In this document: in pieces, positions 6,103 through 13,518 of the stretch
How the letters are laid out: each line of letters opens with the position of its first letter
How positions within the stretch are numbered: the first letter of the stretch is position 1
From: an uncultured Clostridia bacterium
GTDB taxonomy: Bacteria > Bacillota > Clostridia > Oscillospirales > Acutalibacteraceae
Direction of reading: 5' to 3'
DNA length: 22,104 nt
NCBI GenBank assembly: GCA_945221685.1
Contig: CALYNN010000005.1
Coordinates: forward strand, 1 to 22,104
Made by a program: the position numbers and the translations under genes
Notes under the pieces: model-generated
What the model was told of the DNA's origin: nothing
Database searches by the model: none
Seen by the model: only the letters and a program-made list of their open reading frames with translations

Positions 6103-8190
6103 ATGGAAAATTTATTATTTTATAACAAAAAAGCAAAATATTTTGAACAGGCGTTACCCGTTGGAAACGGAAGAATAGGCGGTCTTGTTTTCGGCAATAC
6201 GAAAAAGGAGCGTATTGCACTCAATGAGGACAGCCTTTGGTCCGGCTATCCAAAGGGATTAAACAAGGAGGACGCTGCCGATTATCTTGACGAAGCAAGA
6301 AAGGCAGTTTTCGCAAAGGATTACCAAAGGGCAAAGGATATTATGAACAGGGATATGCATGGCTACTGGTCCGACGCATATCTGCCGTTTGGTGATTTAA
6401 TCATTGAGTATTCAAAATGCTCAAAAAGAAATTACCGCCGAAGCCTTGATATTTCAACAGGCGTTGCGGTAACCGAGGCAGACGGCTTTAAGGAGACCGT
6501 TTTTGTTTCGCACCCTGCACAGCTTATGGTGGTAAACATAAAAAGCGAAGCAGGAATAAGCTTTAAGGTACGGCTTGAAAGTCAGCTTCAGCACAGCGTT
6601 AAAGCTGTCGAGGACGCTCTTGTTATTGAAGGTCAGGCTCCCGAAGTATGTATGCCTCCGTACTACTCAACTGCCCGACCTATTATTCAGGGAAGCAAGG
6701 GAATTAAATTCTGCGGAGCAGTTAAGGTGTTAGGCAATGCAGTTTTTGAAAAGGACTGCATACGCGTTTCAAACCAAAAGGAAACGACTCTGCTTGTATC
6801 TCTTGCTACCTCGTATGTTGATTTTAAATCCCTGCCCGATGCGGATTCATATGCCCGTGCTTTCTCCTTCTTTAAAAATACAAAGCCCTTTGACGCTCTG
6901 CTAAAGGAGCACAAGGAAGATTTTTCAAAGCTTTATAACCGCGTTGAGCTTATACTTGAGGGCGGCAGAACGGATTTGCCCACCGACAAACGAATTAAGC
7001 AAATGAATAAAACCGGTGACGATTTCGGTCTTATTGCGCTTCTTTTCAATTACGGACGGTATCTTACAATATCCGGCTCACGACCGGGTACTCAGGCTAT
7101 GACGCTTCAGGGAATTTGGAACATAAAGGTCAGAGCGCCTTGGTCATCTAACTACACAACCAATATCAACACCGAAATGAACTATTGGTGCACCGACATA
7201 GCAAACCTCAGCGAATGCTTTGAGCCGCTTACAGTTCTTGCCGAAAAGCTGACTGCAAACGGAGAAAAAACCGCAAAATGCTACTACGGCTGCGGCGGAG
7301 CCTGCGCTCACCATAATACTGATATTTGGGGTATGACAAACCCTGCCGGCTATCCCGACGGCGACGGCAACGCAAGCCAGTACGCTCCTTGGAATATGTG
7401 CCTTATTTGGATATTAAATCAGCTTTACGAGCATTATCTTTATATCGACAGCGAGGAATACAAAAGCAGAATTATTCCTCTTTTTGAAAAATCCTTGGAA
7501 TTTCTTAATGGCTTCCTTATTGAAAAGGACGGTGAGCTTGTTACCTGCCCGTCTATCAGTCCCGAAAACACCTTTAAGGATAACGGCAAAAGCTCCTCGC
7601 TTACATATATGCCCTCTATGGACAGAGAGCTTATTTTCGATTTCTTTGAAAACTGCCGTGAGCTTGGTCTTGATGCTCCGCATATAAATCGGGTTAAGCC
7701 TGCCTCCGACGGAAGAATTCCGGAATGGGCAGAGGAGTTTGAGGAAACAGAGGTTGAGCACCGCCATGTCAGCCATCTTTACTGCATTTATCCCTCGCGC
7801 TTTATTCAAGGTGACGAGCTGAACAAGGCGGCAGAAAAATCTCTTAACAAGCGCGGCTTCGGCGGCACAGGCTGGTCGTTAGGCTGGAAGGTTTGCCTTT
7901 GGGCAAGGCTTAATAACGGCGACAACGCCTTTAGGCTGATTAAGCAACAGTTAAAATATATTAATCCCTGCAGGAAGGCAGGACTTGCAGGCGGCTCATA
8001 TCCTAATCTTTTCGACGCTCACCCACCATTTCAGATTGACGGCAATTTCGGCGTTTGCGCAGGTATTGCGGAAATGCTGAAAAACGAAGCCTTGCCTGAC
8101 TGCTGGAACGGAAGCATTAAAGGTCTTAAAACCTACGGTGGAAAAGAGATTTCCTACAAATTTAAAAACGGTAAAAAAATCAGCGAATAA
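6103..8190 (+). CDS. GH95 alpha-L-fucosidase (intracellular)
   Basis: Family GH95 enzymes are inverting glycosidases, mostly 1,2-alpha-L-fucosidases acting on host glycans (some act on L-galactosides). The 695-residue protein opens with the family signature LPVGNGRIGGLVFGN (18-32) and NEDSLWSG (41-48). Residues matching the catalytic set of Bifidobacterium AfcA are visible: N354 and N356 in NINTEMNYW, E488 in SISPEN as general acid, and D646 in FQIDGNFG. There is no signal peptide or anchor, so it likely cleaves imported oligosaccharides. The tail is compact: only a few residues lie between AEML (656-659) and LPDCW (664-668). There is no ribosome site, and the -10 ends 6 bases before the ATG, so the mRNA is probably leaderless. 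No sugar transporter is adjacent. Confidence 0.92.
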   Translation: MENLLFYNKKAKYFEQALPVGNGRIGGLVFGNTKKERIALNEDSLWSGYPKGLNKEDAADYLDEARKAVFAKDYQRAKDIMNRDMHGYWSDAYLPFGDLIIEYSKCSKRNYRRSLDISTGVAVTEADGFKETVFVSHPAQLMVVNIKSEAGISFKVRLESQLQHSVKAVEDALVIEGQAPEVCMPPYYSTARPIIQGSKGIKFCGAVKVLGNAVFEKDCIRVSNQKETTLLVSLATSYVDFKSLPDADSYARAFSFFKNTKPFDALLKEHKEDFSKLYNRVELILEGGRTDLPTDKRIKQMNKTGDDFGLIALLFNYGRYLTISGSRPGTQAMTLQGIWNIKVRAPWSSNYTTNINTEMNYWCTDIANLSECFEPLTVLAEKLTANGEKTAKCYYGCGGACAHHNTDIWGMTNPAGYPDGDGNASQYAPWNMCLIWILNQLYEHYLYIDSEEYKSRIIPLFEKSLEFLNGFLIEKDGELVTCPSISPENTFKDNGKSSSLTYMPSMDRELIFDFFENCRELGLDAPHINRVKPASDGRIPEWAEEFEETEVEHRHVSHLYCIYPSRFIQGDELNKAAEKSLNKRGFGGTGWSLGWKVCLWARLNNGDNAFRLIKQQLKYINPCRKAGLAGGSYPNLFDAHPPFQIDGNFGVCAGIAEMLKNEALPDCWNGSIKGLKTYGGKEISYKFKNGKKISE

Positions 8191-8206
8191 AAGCGCTCAA
8201 AAAAAA

Positions 8207-8235
8207 CTGCTTTCTGACAAAAGGAAGCAGTTTTT
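8207..8235. terminator. bidirectional terminator between GH95 and histidine kinase genes
   Basis: CTGCTTTC (8207-8214) pairs with GGAAGCAG (8223-8230) around an 8-base loop. It is flanked by an A run upstream and TTTTTGTTTTT downstream, so it has T tracts in both directions and serves both convergent genes. Confidence 0.9.
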
Positions 8236-8257
8236 GTTTTTATATATACAGATTTCG

Positions 8258-10375
8258 TTAACGGACGGGAAGCTTTACTCTTGCCTTAAACAAATCGCCG
8301 TCGATGGTTATTTCAAGATTTCCGTTTTGAAGTCTTGAAAGCTCCTTGGCAATAGAAAGTCCCAAGCCATTGCCCTCCATATTTCGCGACTTATCACCGC
8401 GCACAAAGCGTTCCGTAAGCTCGTCGGCGGAAATATCAAGCGGCTGTGCCGAAACATTTTTTATTTCAAATATTCCGAAGCCCTGTTCTTCGTAAATGCT
8501 TACATAAACTCTTGAGCCCTTTGCGCTGTACTTAAGAGCATTAGACAAAAGATTTTCAATAACCCTATATGCCTTTGAGCCATCGGCAACAACGGTATAA
8601 GGCTTTTCGCCTGTTTTAACAATAAGGCTAAGCCCTGCCTTATCAAAGCTTTCCTGAGCATCAACCGTCGCCTGTAGGCAAAGCTCCGAAAGATTAATAG
8701 GAGCAAGATTTACGCTGACATTGCCGCTTGTAACCTTTGAGGCTTCTATCAAATCGTCAATAAGCCTTTTAAGCTTTGCACCCTTTTCATCAAGCACCCT
8801 AATGTAGTCCTTGGCTTTTTCATCGTTTATGCTGCATTTTGACAGCAAATCAACATAGTTGATAATCGAGGTCAAGGGAGTTTTTAAATCGTGGGAAACA
8901 TTTGTAATAAGCTCTGTTTTCAGCCTTTCGTCCCTAACTGCCTTTGCTACTGCGTTTTGCAGCTCGGTGTTTGTATATTTCATACTTTCCGCCAAACACC
9001 GTAATGACTCCGGCAGAGCTTCAATATCAAAGGGAACATCCTCGTGTCTGCTTGCCGAATCAATAATCATATCAAGCTGCTGAATATAATTAAGCACCTT
9101 GCTTAAGAAGAAAATGTTTGCACCCAAATCGGCAGCAGTAAGTAAAATGGCAAGGATAATAACGAAAAATTCGTTGTAGCCGTAGAACATTTCATATATA
9201 ACAAAGCTCCATACCCATACAAGTACAAGCAAAGCCGCCATATTACAAAGGGCATAGATAATCGCAATGATTATTGCGTTTTTCTTAAATTTTGTAGGCT
9301 TATAGCGAAGGCGTGAAAATATATTTTTAAAGGATTTGTTTGACCTTTCTGCCGATTTACCCACGGCTTTAATAATCCTTTTATCAAGCTTAAGTGATTT
9401 TTTGCCTATAATCACAAGCAAGTAAGCAATATCGTAAACAAGAAAATTTTTATAAAATTTTCTTTCCGACTTAATCAAGCGAGCAACAGAGGCGCAAAAT
9501 TCAAAAAGCAAAAGCCATATTGCAAGGGCGCCTGCTGAAAACAGGCTTACAAAAATTTTAGACAGTATGAGTTCATCGGAAACCGTTGCCAGCAAGCCTA
9601 CTACTCCAACGCCTAACAATACTGAAATGCCAAGGTGAATTTCAAGGGGAACATAGTCGATAAACACCGCCTTTGCAGGCTCCGCATTGCTTTTTCTTCC
9701 TGCGACGGTCAAATAGCCGAAGCCGCTTATAAAGGATAAAATGAGCATTATTGCGGCAAGCATTATGTATTTATCAAGGTTAGAGTAGCACCTTACTGCC
9801 GTATCGTGAAAATCGCTTACAGCCGCCAAGCTGTCATAGTTTATAATGGAATCAACTATATTTGTTTTCTCTGCGGAAATATTATAATAAACATATATGT
9901 CGGGAAATTCGTCATAAAATTCCGACAAATTGTTTACTATTTCAGCAACTGTTTTTTCGTCAATTCCCTTAGCGGTAATTTTTCCGTCCTTCCAAGCAAA
10001 ATACATATTGTGATTGTAAAAGGAGTCTAAATCAAAATTTTCAGTGCCGTAGGGATACCCTGCAATATCACCGTTTTTTGAAACTGCAAAAGCCTCCATG
10101 CTTCCGTTTAGGCTGTACCACTCATATCCATACTCATCGTCATTTCCGTTGCAGATTTGCGTTACGGCACAGCTTATTGCATTGCCTGTTATCCTTTCAA
10201 AATAAGACGATTGGGTAAAGCTTTCAGGTACTCCCGATTGGCAGTAATCGTATGATGCAAAGCAAAGAAACGCCGAGGCGGCGGCAACAAAAAATGTTAC
10301 TGCGCTGAGAATTATGCAAAGTGCCTTGCAGGCAAAGGAATATCTAAATTTTTTCACATTTGTATCCAAGTCCAT
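8258..10375 (-). CDS. membrane sensor histidine kinase
   Basis: The sensor of a two-component system, 705 residues. A membrane segment at about 14-40 is followed by an extracellular region of about 160 residues (41-202). Further membrane segments follow at about 203-225, 245-263, 270-298, 308-323, 367-398 and 402-425, an unusually large membrane module. The dimerisation/phosphoacceptor motif is SHDLKTPLTS with H495. The ATP-binding domain shows N608 and N612 in ENLLSNA, an F-box-like ERFVRGDKSR, and GNGLGLS (668-674). Its start overlaps the end of the response regulator gene by 32 bases, with AAAGGTGG before the ATG, indicating translational coupling. The signal sensed is not evident. Confidence 0.92.
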   Translation of the reverse strand: MDLDTNVKKFRYSFACKALCIILSAVTFFVAAASAFLCFASYDYCQSGVPESFTQSSYFERITGNAISCAVTQICNGNDDEYGYEWYSLNGSMEAFAVSKNGDIAGYPYGTENFDLDSFYNHNMYFAWKDGKITAKGIDEKTVAEIVNNLSEFYDEFPDIYVYYNISAEKTNIVDSIINYDSLAAVSDFHDTAVRCYSNLDKYIMLAAIMLILSFISGFGYLTVAGRKSNAEPAKAVFIDYVPLEIHLGISVLLGVGVVGLLATVSDELILSKIFVSLFSAGALAIWLLLFEFCASVARLIKSERKFYKNFLVYDIAYLLVIIGKKSLKLDKRIIKAVGKSAERSNKSFKNIFSRLRYKPTKFKKNAIIIAIIYALCNMAALLVLVWVWSFVIYEMFYGYNEFFVIILAILLTAADLGANIFFLSKVLNYIQQLDMIIDSASRHEDVPFDIEALPESLRCLAESMKYTNTELQNAVAKAVRDERLKTELITNVSHDLKTPLTSIINYVDLLSKCSINDEKAKDYIRVLDEKGAKLKRLIDDLIEASKVTSGNVSVNLAPINLSELCLQATVDAQESFDKAGLSLIVKTGEKPYTVVADGSKAYRVIENLLSNALKYSAKGSRVYVSIYEEQGFGIFEIKNVSAQPLDISADELTERFVRGDKSRNMEGNGLGLSIAKELSRLQNGNLEITIDGDLFKARVKLPVR

Positions 10376-11033
10376 ATACCACCTTTAAGTATTTCGGCTC
10401 TTTAGGATTTATTTCGATTTTTTCACGGAGATTTCTGATATGCACGGTAACGGTTTTCTCGCTTGAATATGACGGCTCATTCCACACCGCCTCGTATATC
10501 TGCGAGGAGGAAAGCACCTTGCCCATATTGCTCATAAGATATTCAAGGATTTTGTATTCCATTGCAGTGAGCTTAACCTCCTCGCCGTCAACGGTAACGA
10601 TCTTGGTATCCCTGTCAAGAACTATTCCGCCGCTTATAAGCTGGCTTGCCTTTATCTCCATACTGCCGAGGGTAACATATCTTCTTATTTGTGAATTTAC
10701 TCTTGCTACCAGCTCCAGCGGATTAAAGGGCTTTGTAACATAATCGTCCGCACCGAAGCCAAGACCTGCAATTTTGTCGGTATCCTCACTTTTGGCAGAA
10801 AGCAAAATAATCGGAAAATTATATTTTTCTCTGATTTTAAGCGTTGCTTTTAAGCCGTCAAGACGAGGCATCATAATATCAAGCACAACACAATGAATTT
10901 CGTTTTTTGAAATTTTCTCTATTGCGTCTGCTCCGTCAACCGCAGTTATAACCCTGTAGCCTGCATTGTCAAGATAAATGCGAAGCGACTCCAAAATTGC
11001 TTCGTCATCATCGCAAACCAAAACCGTTTTCAT
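10344..11033 (-). CDS. OmpR/PhoB-family response regulator
   Basis: The DNA-binding partner of the overlapping histidine kinase. The receiver domain (about 1-120) has acidic residues CDDDE near the start, phosphoacceptor D52 in VLDIMMPRLDG, and K101 in VTKPF. A winged-helix domain follows (about 130-228), with LTAMEYKILEYL and VHIRNLREKI. Three ATGs stand in tandem (11039, 11036, 11033); AAGGAG is best spaced (7 bases) from the third, so MKTVLVCDDDE is taken as the start. An 11-bp-spaced repeat array upstream may be its own operator. Targets are unknown. Confidence 0.95.
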   Translation of the reverse strand: MKTVLVCDDDEAILESLRIYLDNAGYRVITAVDGADAIEKISKNEIHCVVLDIMMPRLDGLKATLKIREKYNFPIILLSAKSEDTDKIAGLGFGADDYVTKPFNPLELVARVNSQIRRYVTLGSMEIKASQLISGGIVLDRDTKIVTVDGEEVKLTAMEYKILEYLMSNMGKVLSSSQIYEAVWNEPSYSSEKTVTVHIRNLREKIEINPKEPKYLKVVYGLGYKCEKI

Positions 11034-11062
11034 CATCATTCTCCTTAAAAAATCCTATTGCC

Positions 11063-11091
11063 GATATACACATTAAATCACATTTATTCAA
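11063..11091 (-). promoter_or_regulatory. promoter of the two-component operon
   Basis: On the minus strand TTGAAT (11091-11086), a 17-base spacer and TATATC (11068-11063). Each hexamer matches consensus at four of six positions, which suits an activator-dependent promoter. Confidence 0.45.
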
Positions 11092-11100
11092 ATATGAACA

Positions 11101-11128
11101 AAAGAAAAAGTAAAGAACCGGTAAAGAA
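11101..11128 (-). promoter_or_regulatory. candidate response-regulator operator, 11-bp direct repeats
   Basis: On the plus strand GTAAAGAA occurs at 11110-11117 and 11121-11128, and its AAAGAA core also at 11101-11106. All three are in phase at 11 bp. The array lies about 45 to 72 bases upstream of the predicted start of the two-component operon. OmpR/PhoB-family regulators typically bind direct repeats with this period, so autoregulation is plausible. Confidence 0.4.
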
Positions 11129-11155
11129 ATCCGCCTAAATAACAAAGGCGGATTT
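11127..11155. terminator. terminator downstream of the uracil-DNA glycosylase gene
   Basis: AAATCCGCCT (11127-11136) pairs perfectly with AGGCGGATTT (11146-11155) around a 9-base loop. On the minus strand the stem continues into TTTCTTTAC, a modest T tract. It lies 5 bases past the glycosylase stop. Confidence 0.7.
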
Positions 11156-11159
11156 AATG

Positions 11160-11723
11160 CTAAATTTCTATTCCAAGCTCCTGAATTTTTTCGCGCACCT
11201 TAAGCCAGTCGCCAAAGGCAAGCTCCTTGTTGTTTGGATTTCGCAAAATAGCGGCAGGGTGATAGGTGCCCATAAACAGAGTACCGTTTTTATCAATAAA
11301 CTCGCCGTGCTGCTGAGTAACCTTAAAATCCTTGCCGATAAGCCTCTGCGCCGCAATTCTGCCAACGCATATTACAATTTTAGGCTGAATAATTTTAAAC
11401 TGCTCCCTAAGCCATTTTATGCACATTTCCTGCTCCTCCGGCTTAGGATCTCGGTTTTTCGGCGGGCGGCATTTAACCATATTTGCAATATAAACATTTT
11501 TATCTCTCGAAAGGTCAACGCTTGCGAGAAACTTATCAAGAAGCATACCCGACCTGCCCACAAAGGGCTCGCCCTTAAGGTCCTCGTTTTCGCCGGGTCC
11601 CTCGCCGATAAGCATAATATCCGCGTCCTTCTTGCCAACACCGAAAACAAGGTTTGTTCTGCCGCCGCAAAGCTCGCAGTCGCGACATTCTTTGCATTTT
11701 AATTCAAGCTCATCCAAAGTCAT
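11160..11723 (-). CDS. family 4 uracil-DNA glycosylase (4Fe-4S)
   Basis: Removes uracil from DNA, starting base-excision repair. The product has 187 residues from the chosen start. Four cysteines at the positions used by family 4 enzymes for the 4Fe-4S cluster are visible: C13 and C16 in CRDC, C85 in VKCRPP and C101 in EMC. The active-site motif GEGPGENED is at 40-48, and the second motif YHPAA has H155. The ATG at 11723 is chosen because GGTGAT lies 4 bases upstream; an ATG at 11729 and a TTG at 11744 are in-frame alternatives. Its promoter is interlocked with that of pduL. Confidence 0.92.
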   Translation of the reverse strand: MTLDELELKCKECRDCELCGGRTNLVFGVGKKDADIMLIGEGPGENEDLKGEPFVGRSGMLLDKFLASVDLSRDKNVYIANMVKCRPPKNRDPKPEEQEMCIKWLREQFKIIQPKIVICVGRIAAQRLIGKDFKVTQQHGEFIDKNGTLFMGTYHPAAILRNPNNKELAFGDWLKVREKIQELGIEI

Positions 11724-11784
11724 TTTCATCACCAAATTAAACAAAATTTTTACCGAAACTGTATAACTTTCGTTATTTTATAAC

Positions 11785-11831
11785 ATTATATCAAAATTAC
11801 TGTTGAAAAACAATGCAAATAGGTATAAAAT
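11785..11831. promoter_or_regulatory. interlocked divergent promoters of the glycosylase and pduL genes
   Basis: Plus strand: TTGAAA (11803-11808), 17 bases, TAAAAT (11826-11831), for pduL. Minus strand: TTGTTT (11813-11808), 17 bases, TATAAT (11790-11785) with an extended TGA before it, for the glycosylase gene. Each -35 lies inside the spacer of the other and they share base 11808. Confidence 0.6.
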
Positions 11832-11869
11832 ATCCTCGAAAACAAAATATATTCACAAGGAGAAATATT

Positions 11870-12451
11870 ATGGAAAACCAAGTATTAGTTGAAATTTCAG
11901 CAAGACATGTTCATGTGTCTAAGGCGGATTTGGAAACTCTCTTCGGCAAAGGCTATGAGCTTACCGTTAAAAAGGAGCTTTCACAGCCGGGTCAGTACGC
12001 CTGCGAGGAGAGAGTTAAGGTAATCGGCGCAAAAAGCGAATTCCCTGCCGTTTCAATCCTCGGTCCCTGCAGAAACGCAACACAGGTTGAGCTTTCTCTT
12101 ACCGACGCGCGTTCAATCGGCGTTCAGGCTCCCGTTCGTGAAAGCGGCGACATTGCAGGCTCAGGCTCCTGCAAGCTTGTAGGTCCTGCCGGCGAGGTTG
12201 AGCTTAAAGAGGGCGTTATTGCCGCTAAAAGACATATTCACGCCACAACAGCCGACGCAAAAAAAATGGGACTCGAAAACGGCGAAATCGTTTCTGTTGA
12301 AATTCCTACCTCAAACGGAAGAAATCTTACCTTCGGCGATGTTGTTGTAAGAGTATCCGACTCCTATGCCCTTGCAATGCACATTGATACCGACGAGGCA
12401 AATGCCGCAGGTATGGCTCCAAACACAATCGGCACGGTAATCAAAAAGTAA
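11870..12451 (+). CDS. pduL: PduL-type phosphate acyltransferase
   Basis: PduL interconverts acyl-CoA and acyl-phosphate (propanoyl or acetyl) and is unrelated in fold to Pta. The product has 193 residues. Zinc-ligand histidines are visible in both repeated motifs, H13 and H15 in SARHVHVS and H122 and H124 in AKRHIHAT, plus H171 in MHIDTDEAN. R90 in PVRESG matches the phosphate-binding Arg. The ATG at 11870 has AAGGAG 8 bases upstream. The catalytic domain begins almost at residue 1, so the N-terminal helix that targets microcompartment PduL is absent and no shell genes are nearby. This suggests a cytosolic Pta substitute in acetate or propionate formation. Confidence 0.93.
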   Translation: MENQVLVEISARHVHVSKADLETLFGKGYELTVKKELSQPGQYACEERVKVIGAKSEFPAVSILGPCRNATQVELSLTDARSIGVQAPVRESGDIAGSGSCKLVGPAGEVELKEGVIAAKRHIHATTADAKKMGLENGEIVSVEIPTSNGRNLTFGDVVVRVSDSYALAMHIDTDEANAAGMAPNTIGTVIKK

Positions 12452-12472
12452 AAATACACATATACAGAAAAA

Positions 12473-12504
12473 GCCAAGGCAATTCAAAACGCCTTGGCTT
12501 TTTT
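12473..12504. terminator. bidirectional terminator between pduL and the CHAP gene
   Basis: GCCAAGGC (12473-12480) pairs with GCCTTGGC (12491-12498) around a 10-base loop. It is flanked by AAAAA and TTTTTT, so it works in both directions. Confidence 0.92.
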
Positions 12505-12513
12505 GTTTATATT

Positions 12514-13164
12514 TTATTTCATTAAAGTATTTTTAACGGGATTCATTATTGCGTTGTTGCTTGAAGCAAACTCAAGAGTGTTGAAGCAATTCTTTTCCTG
12601 CACCTCAAAATAGGTGTCCTGCGCTGTAAACTGCTCTACTTCCTCCTCCACAATTTCAGGCTCCTCATAGGCGTATATATAGCCGTAAAATGCCTGTCCG
12701 TAATGAGAGGACATATTTGAATAAACAGCGGTATTAAAATATGTTCCGCCCCAATGGGATTCGGAAATCGTTACACTGCCGTCGCTGTTTACTGCTTCAA
12801 CAACTGCAACATGGTTTGACCAACAGGCTATTGCGCCTACCTTGGCTTCGGAGCCACTGTCATAATAATCATTGTACTTGTTGATGAACCACCATTCACC
12901 TGCATTGCCCCTGTTAATTTTAGGAGCCTCGCCGTTAAGCTCATAAATTCTGCCGTATGCATATGCAACGCAGTTTGGCATTCCGTAGCCTGTTTGAGCA
13001 TAAGCATTAAGCTCTCTTGTGTAATAAGGCTCGCCGCAGGGAGCGGTTAATCTGGGTTCAAAATCATTGTTGCTGCTTTGTGCAAAAACTGTTGTAGGGA
13101 AAACTGTCAATATGATAAGGGTAAATAAAACGGTTAAAAAGCTGTTTTTTACGATTTTCTTCAT
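12514..13164 (-). CDS. secreted CHAP-domain protein (putative peptidoglycan hydrolase)
   Basis: CHAP domains are Cys/His amidases or endopeptidases that cut peptidoglycan. The 216-residue protein has a signal peptide (KK near the start, hydrophobic 9-22, likely cut after VFA at 28). The CHAP domain follows at about 43-165: the catalytic Cys is C65 in MPNCVAYAYGR, His is H118 in SNHVAVVE, and E135 in ISESHWGG is the likely third residue. A Glu-rich tail (about 167-216) has no wall anchor or recognised binding domain. The ATG at 13164 has AAAAGGAGG 7-8 bases upstream. Upstream DNA carries an exact match to the WalR box. Single gene, ending at a shared terminator. Confidence 0.88.
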   Translation of the reverse strand: MKKIVKNSFLTVLFTLIILTVFPTTVFAQSSNNDFEPRLTAPCGEPYYTRELNAYAQTGYGMPNCVAYAYGRIYELNGEAPKINRGNAGEWWFINKYNDYYDSGSEAKVGAIACWSNHVAVVEAVNSDGSVTISESHWGGTYFNTAVYSNMSSHYGQAFYGYIYAYEEPEIVEEEVEQFTAQDTYFEVQEKNCFNTLEFASSNNAIMNPVKNTLMK

Positions 13165-13192
13165 AAGTACCTCCTTTTCCACAACGCTTTGC

Positions 13193-13198
13193 ATTGTA
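13193..13198 (-). promoter_or_regulatory. extended -10 of the CHAP gene
   Basis: Minus strand TGTTACAAT: TACAAT at 13198-13193 with TG one base further upstream. There is no convincing -35 at 16-18 bases, which would fit an activator-dependent promoter. Confidence 0.5.
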
Positions 13199-13244
13199 AC
13201 ATAAACGGCACTTTTTAATCTATGGCAAAAATCAACAACAGTTT

Positions 13245-13270
13245 TGTAACCTTTTTGTTACTTTTGTAAC
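13245..13270. promoter_or_regulatory. WalR-box-like repeats upstream of the CHAP gene
   Basis: Plus strand TGTAAC (13245-13250), five bases, TGTTAC (13256-13261), then three bases and TGTAAC (13265-13270). The first two match the published WalR (YycF) consensus TGTWAH-N5-TGTWAH exactly. The pair is centred about 67 bases before the predicted transcription start. Another TGTAAC lies at 13195-13200 over the -10. WalR is known to control wall hydrolase genes; whether this genome has WalR is not seen here. Confidence 0.45.
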
Positions 13271-13471
13271 TATTAAACAAAATTTTACCATTTGACTTGA
13301 CAAAAAAGTCGAATTTATAAAACTCTTGTCTATTTATATACAGCAGTATTGTTTTTAATTTACATTTTTTCAGAGGAGATATTATTGCTTATTCAGCCTC
13401 TTTTAAAAGCTATATTATAATTTATATATTATGATATTAATTACATATATTTATAAATTGTCAATACGCTC
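13271..13471. other. AT-rich intergenic stretch, no gene recognised
   Basis: About 200 bases between the CHAP control region and the next terminator (the whole gene-free gap is about 350 bases). It contains a plus-strand promoter-like pair, TTGACT (13292-13297), 18 bases, TATAAA (13316-13321), overlapping a small inverted repeat GACTT/AAGTC. Downstream, GAGGAG (about 13373) precedes a TTG opening an 11-codon frame only. No convincing coding sequence, tRNA or known RNA was recognised. Confidence 0.4.
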
Positions 13472-13503
13472 AAAAAAAAACGGAACGCCTAATCAGCGTT
13501 CCG
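13472..13503 (-). terminator. terminator of the symporter operon
   Basis: CGGAACGC (13481-13488) pairs with GCGTTCCG (13496-13503) around a 7-base loop. On the minus strand it runs into nine T (13480-13472). It lies 15 bases past the stop of the membrane-anchored protein gene. Confidence 0.92.
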
Positions 13504-13518
13504 CTTTTGATTTATGCT

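Noticed and set aside
11157..11702. 181-residue open frame on the plus strand
   Set aside because: It is antisense to the uracil-DNA glycosylase gene, which has all family motifs. The antisense product shows no domain and has no ribosome site.
11832..11869. Riboswitch before pduL
   Set aside because: The predicted leader is about 30 bases, too short for a known riboswitch.
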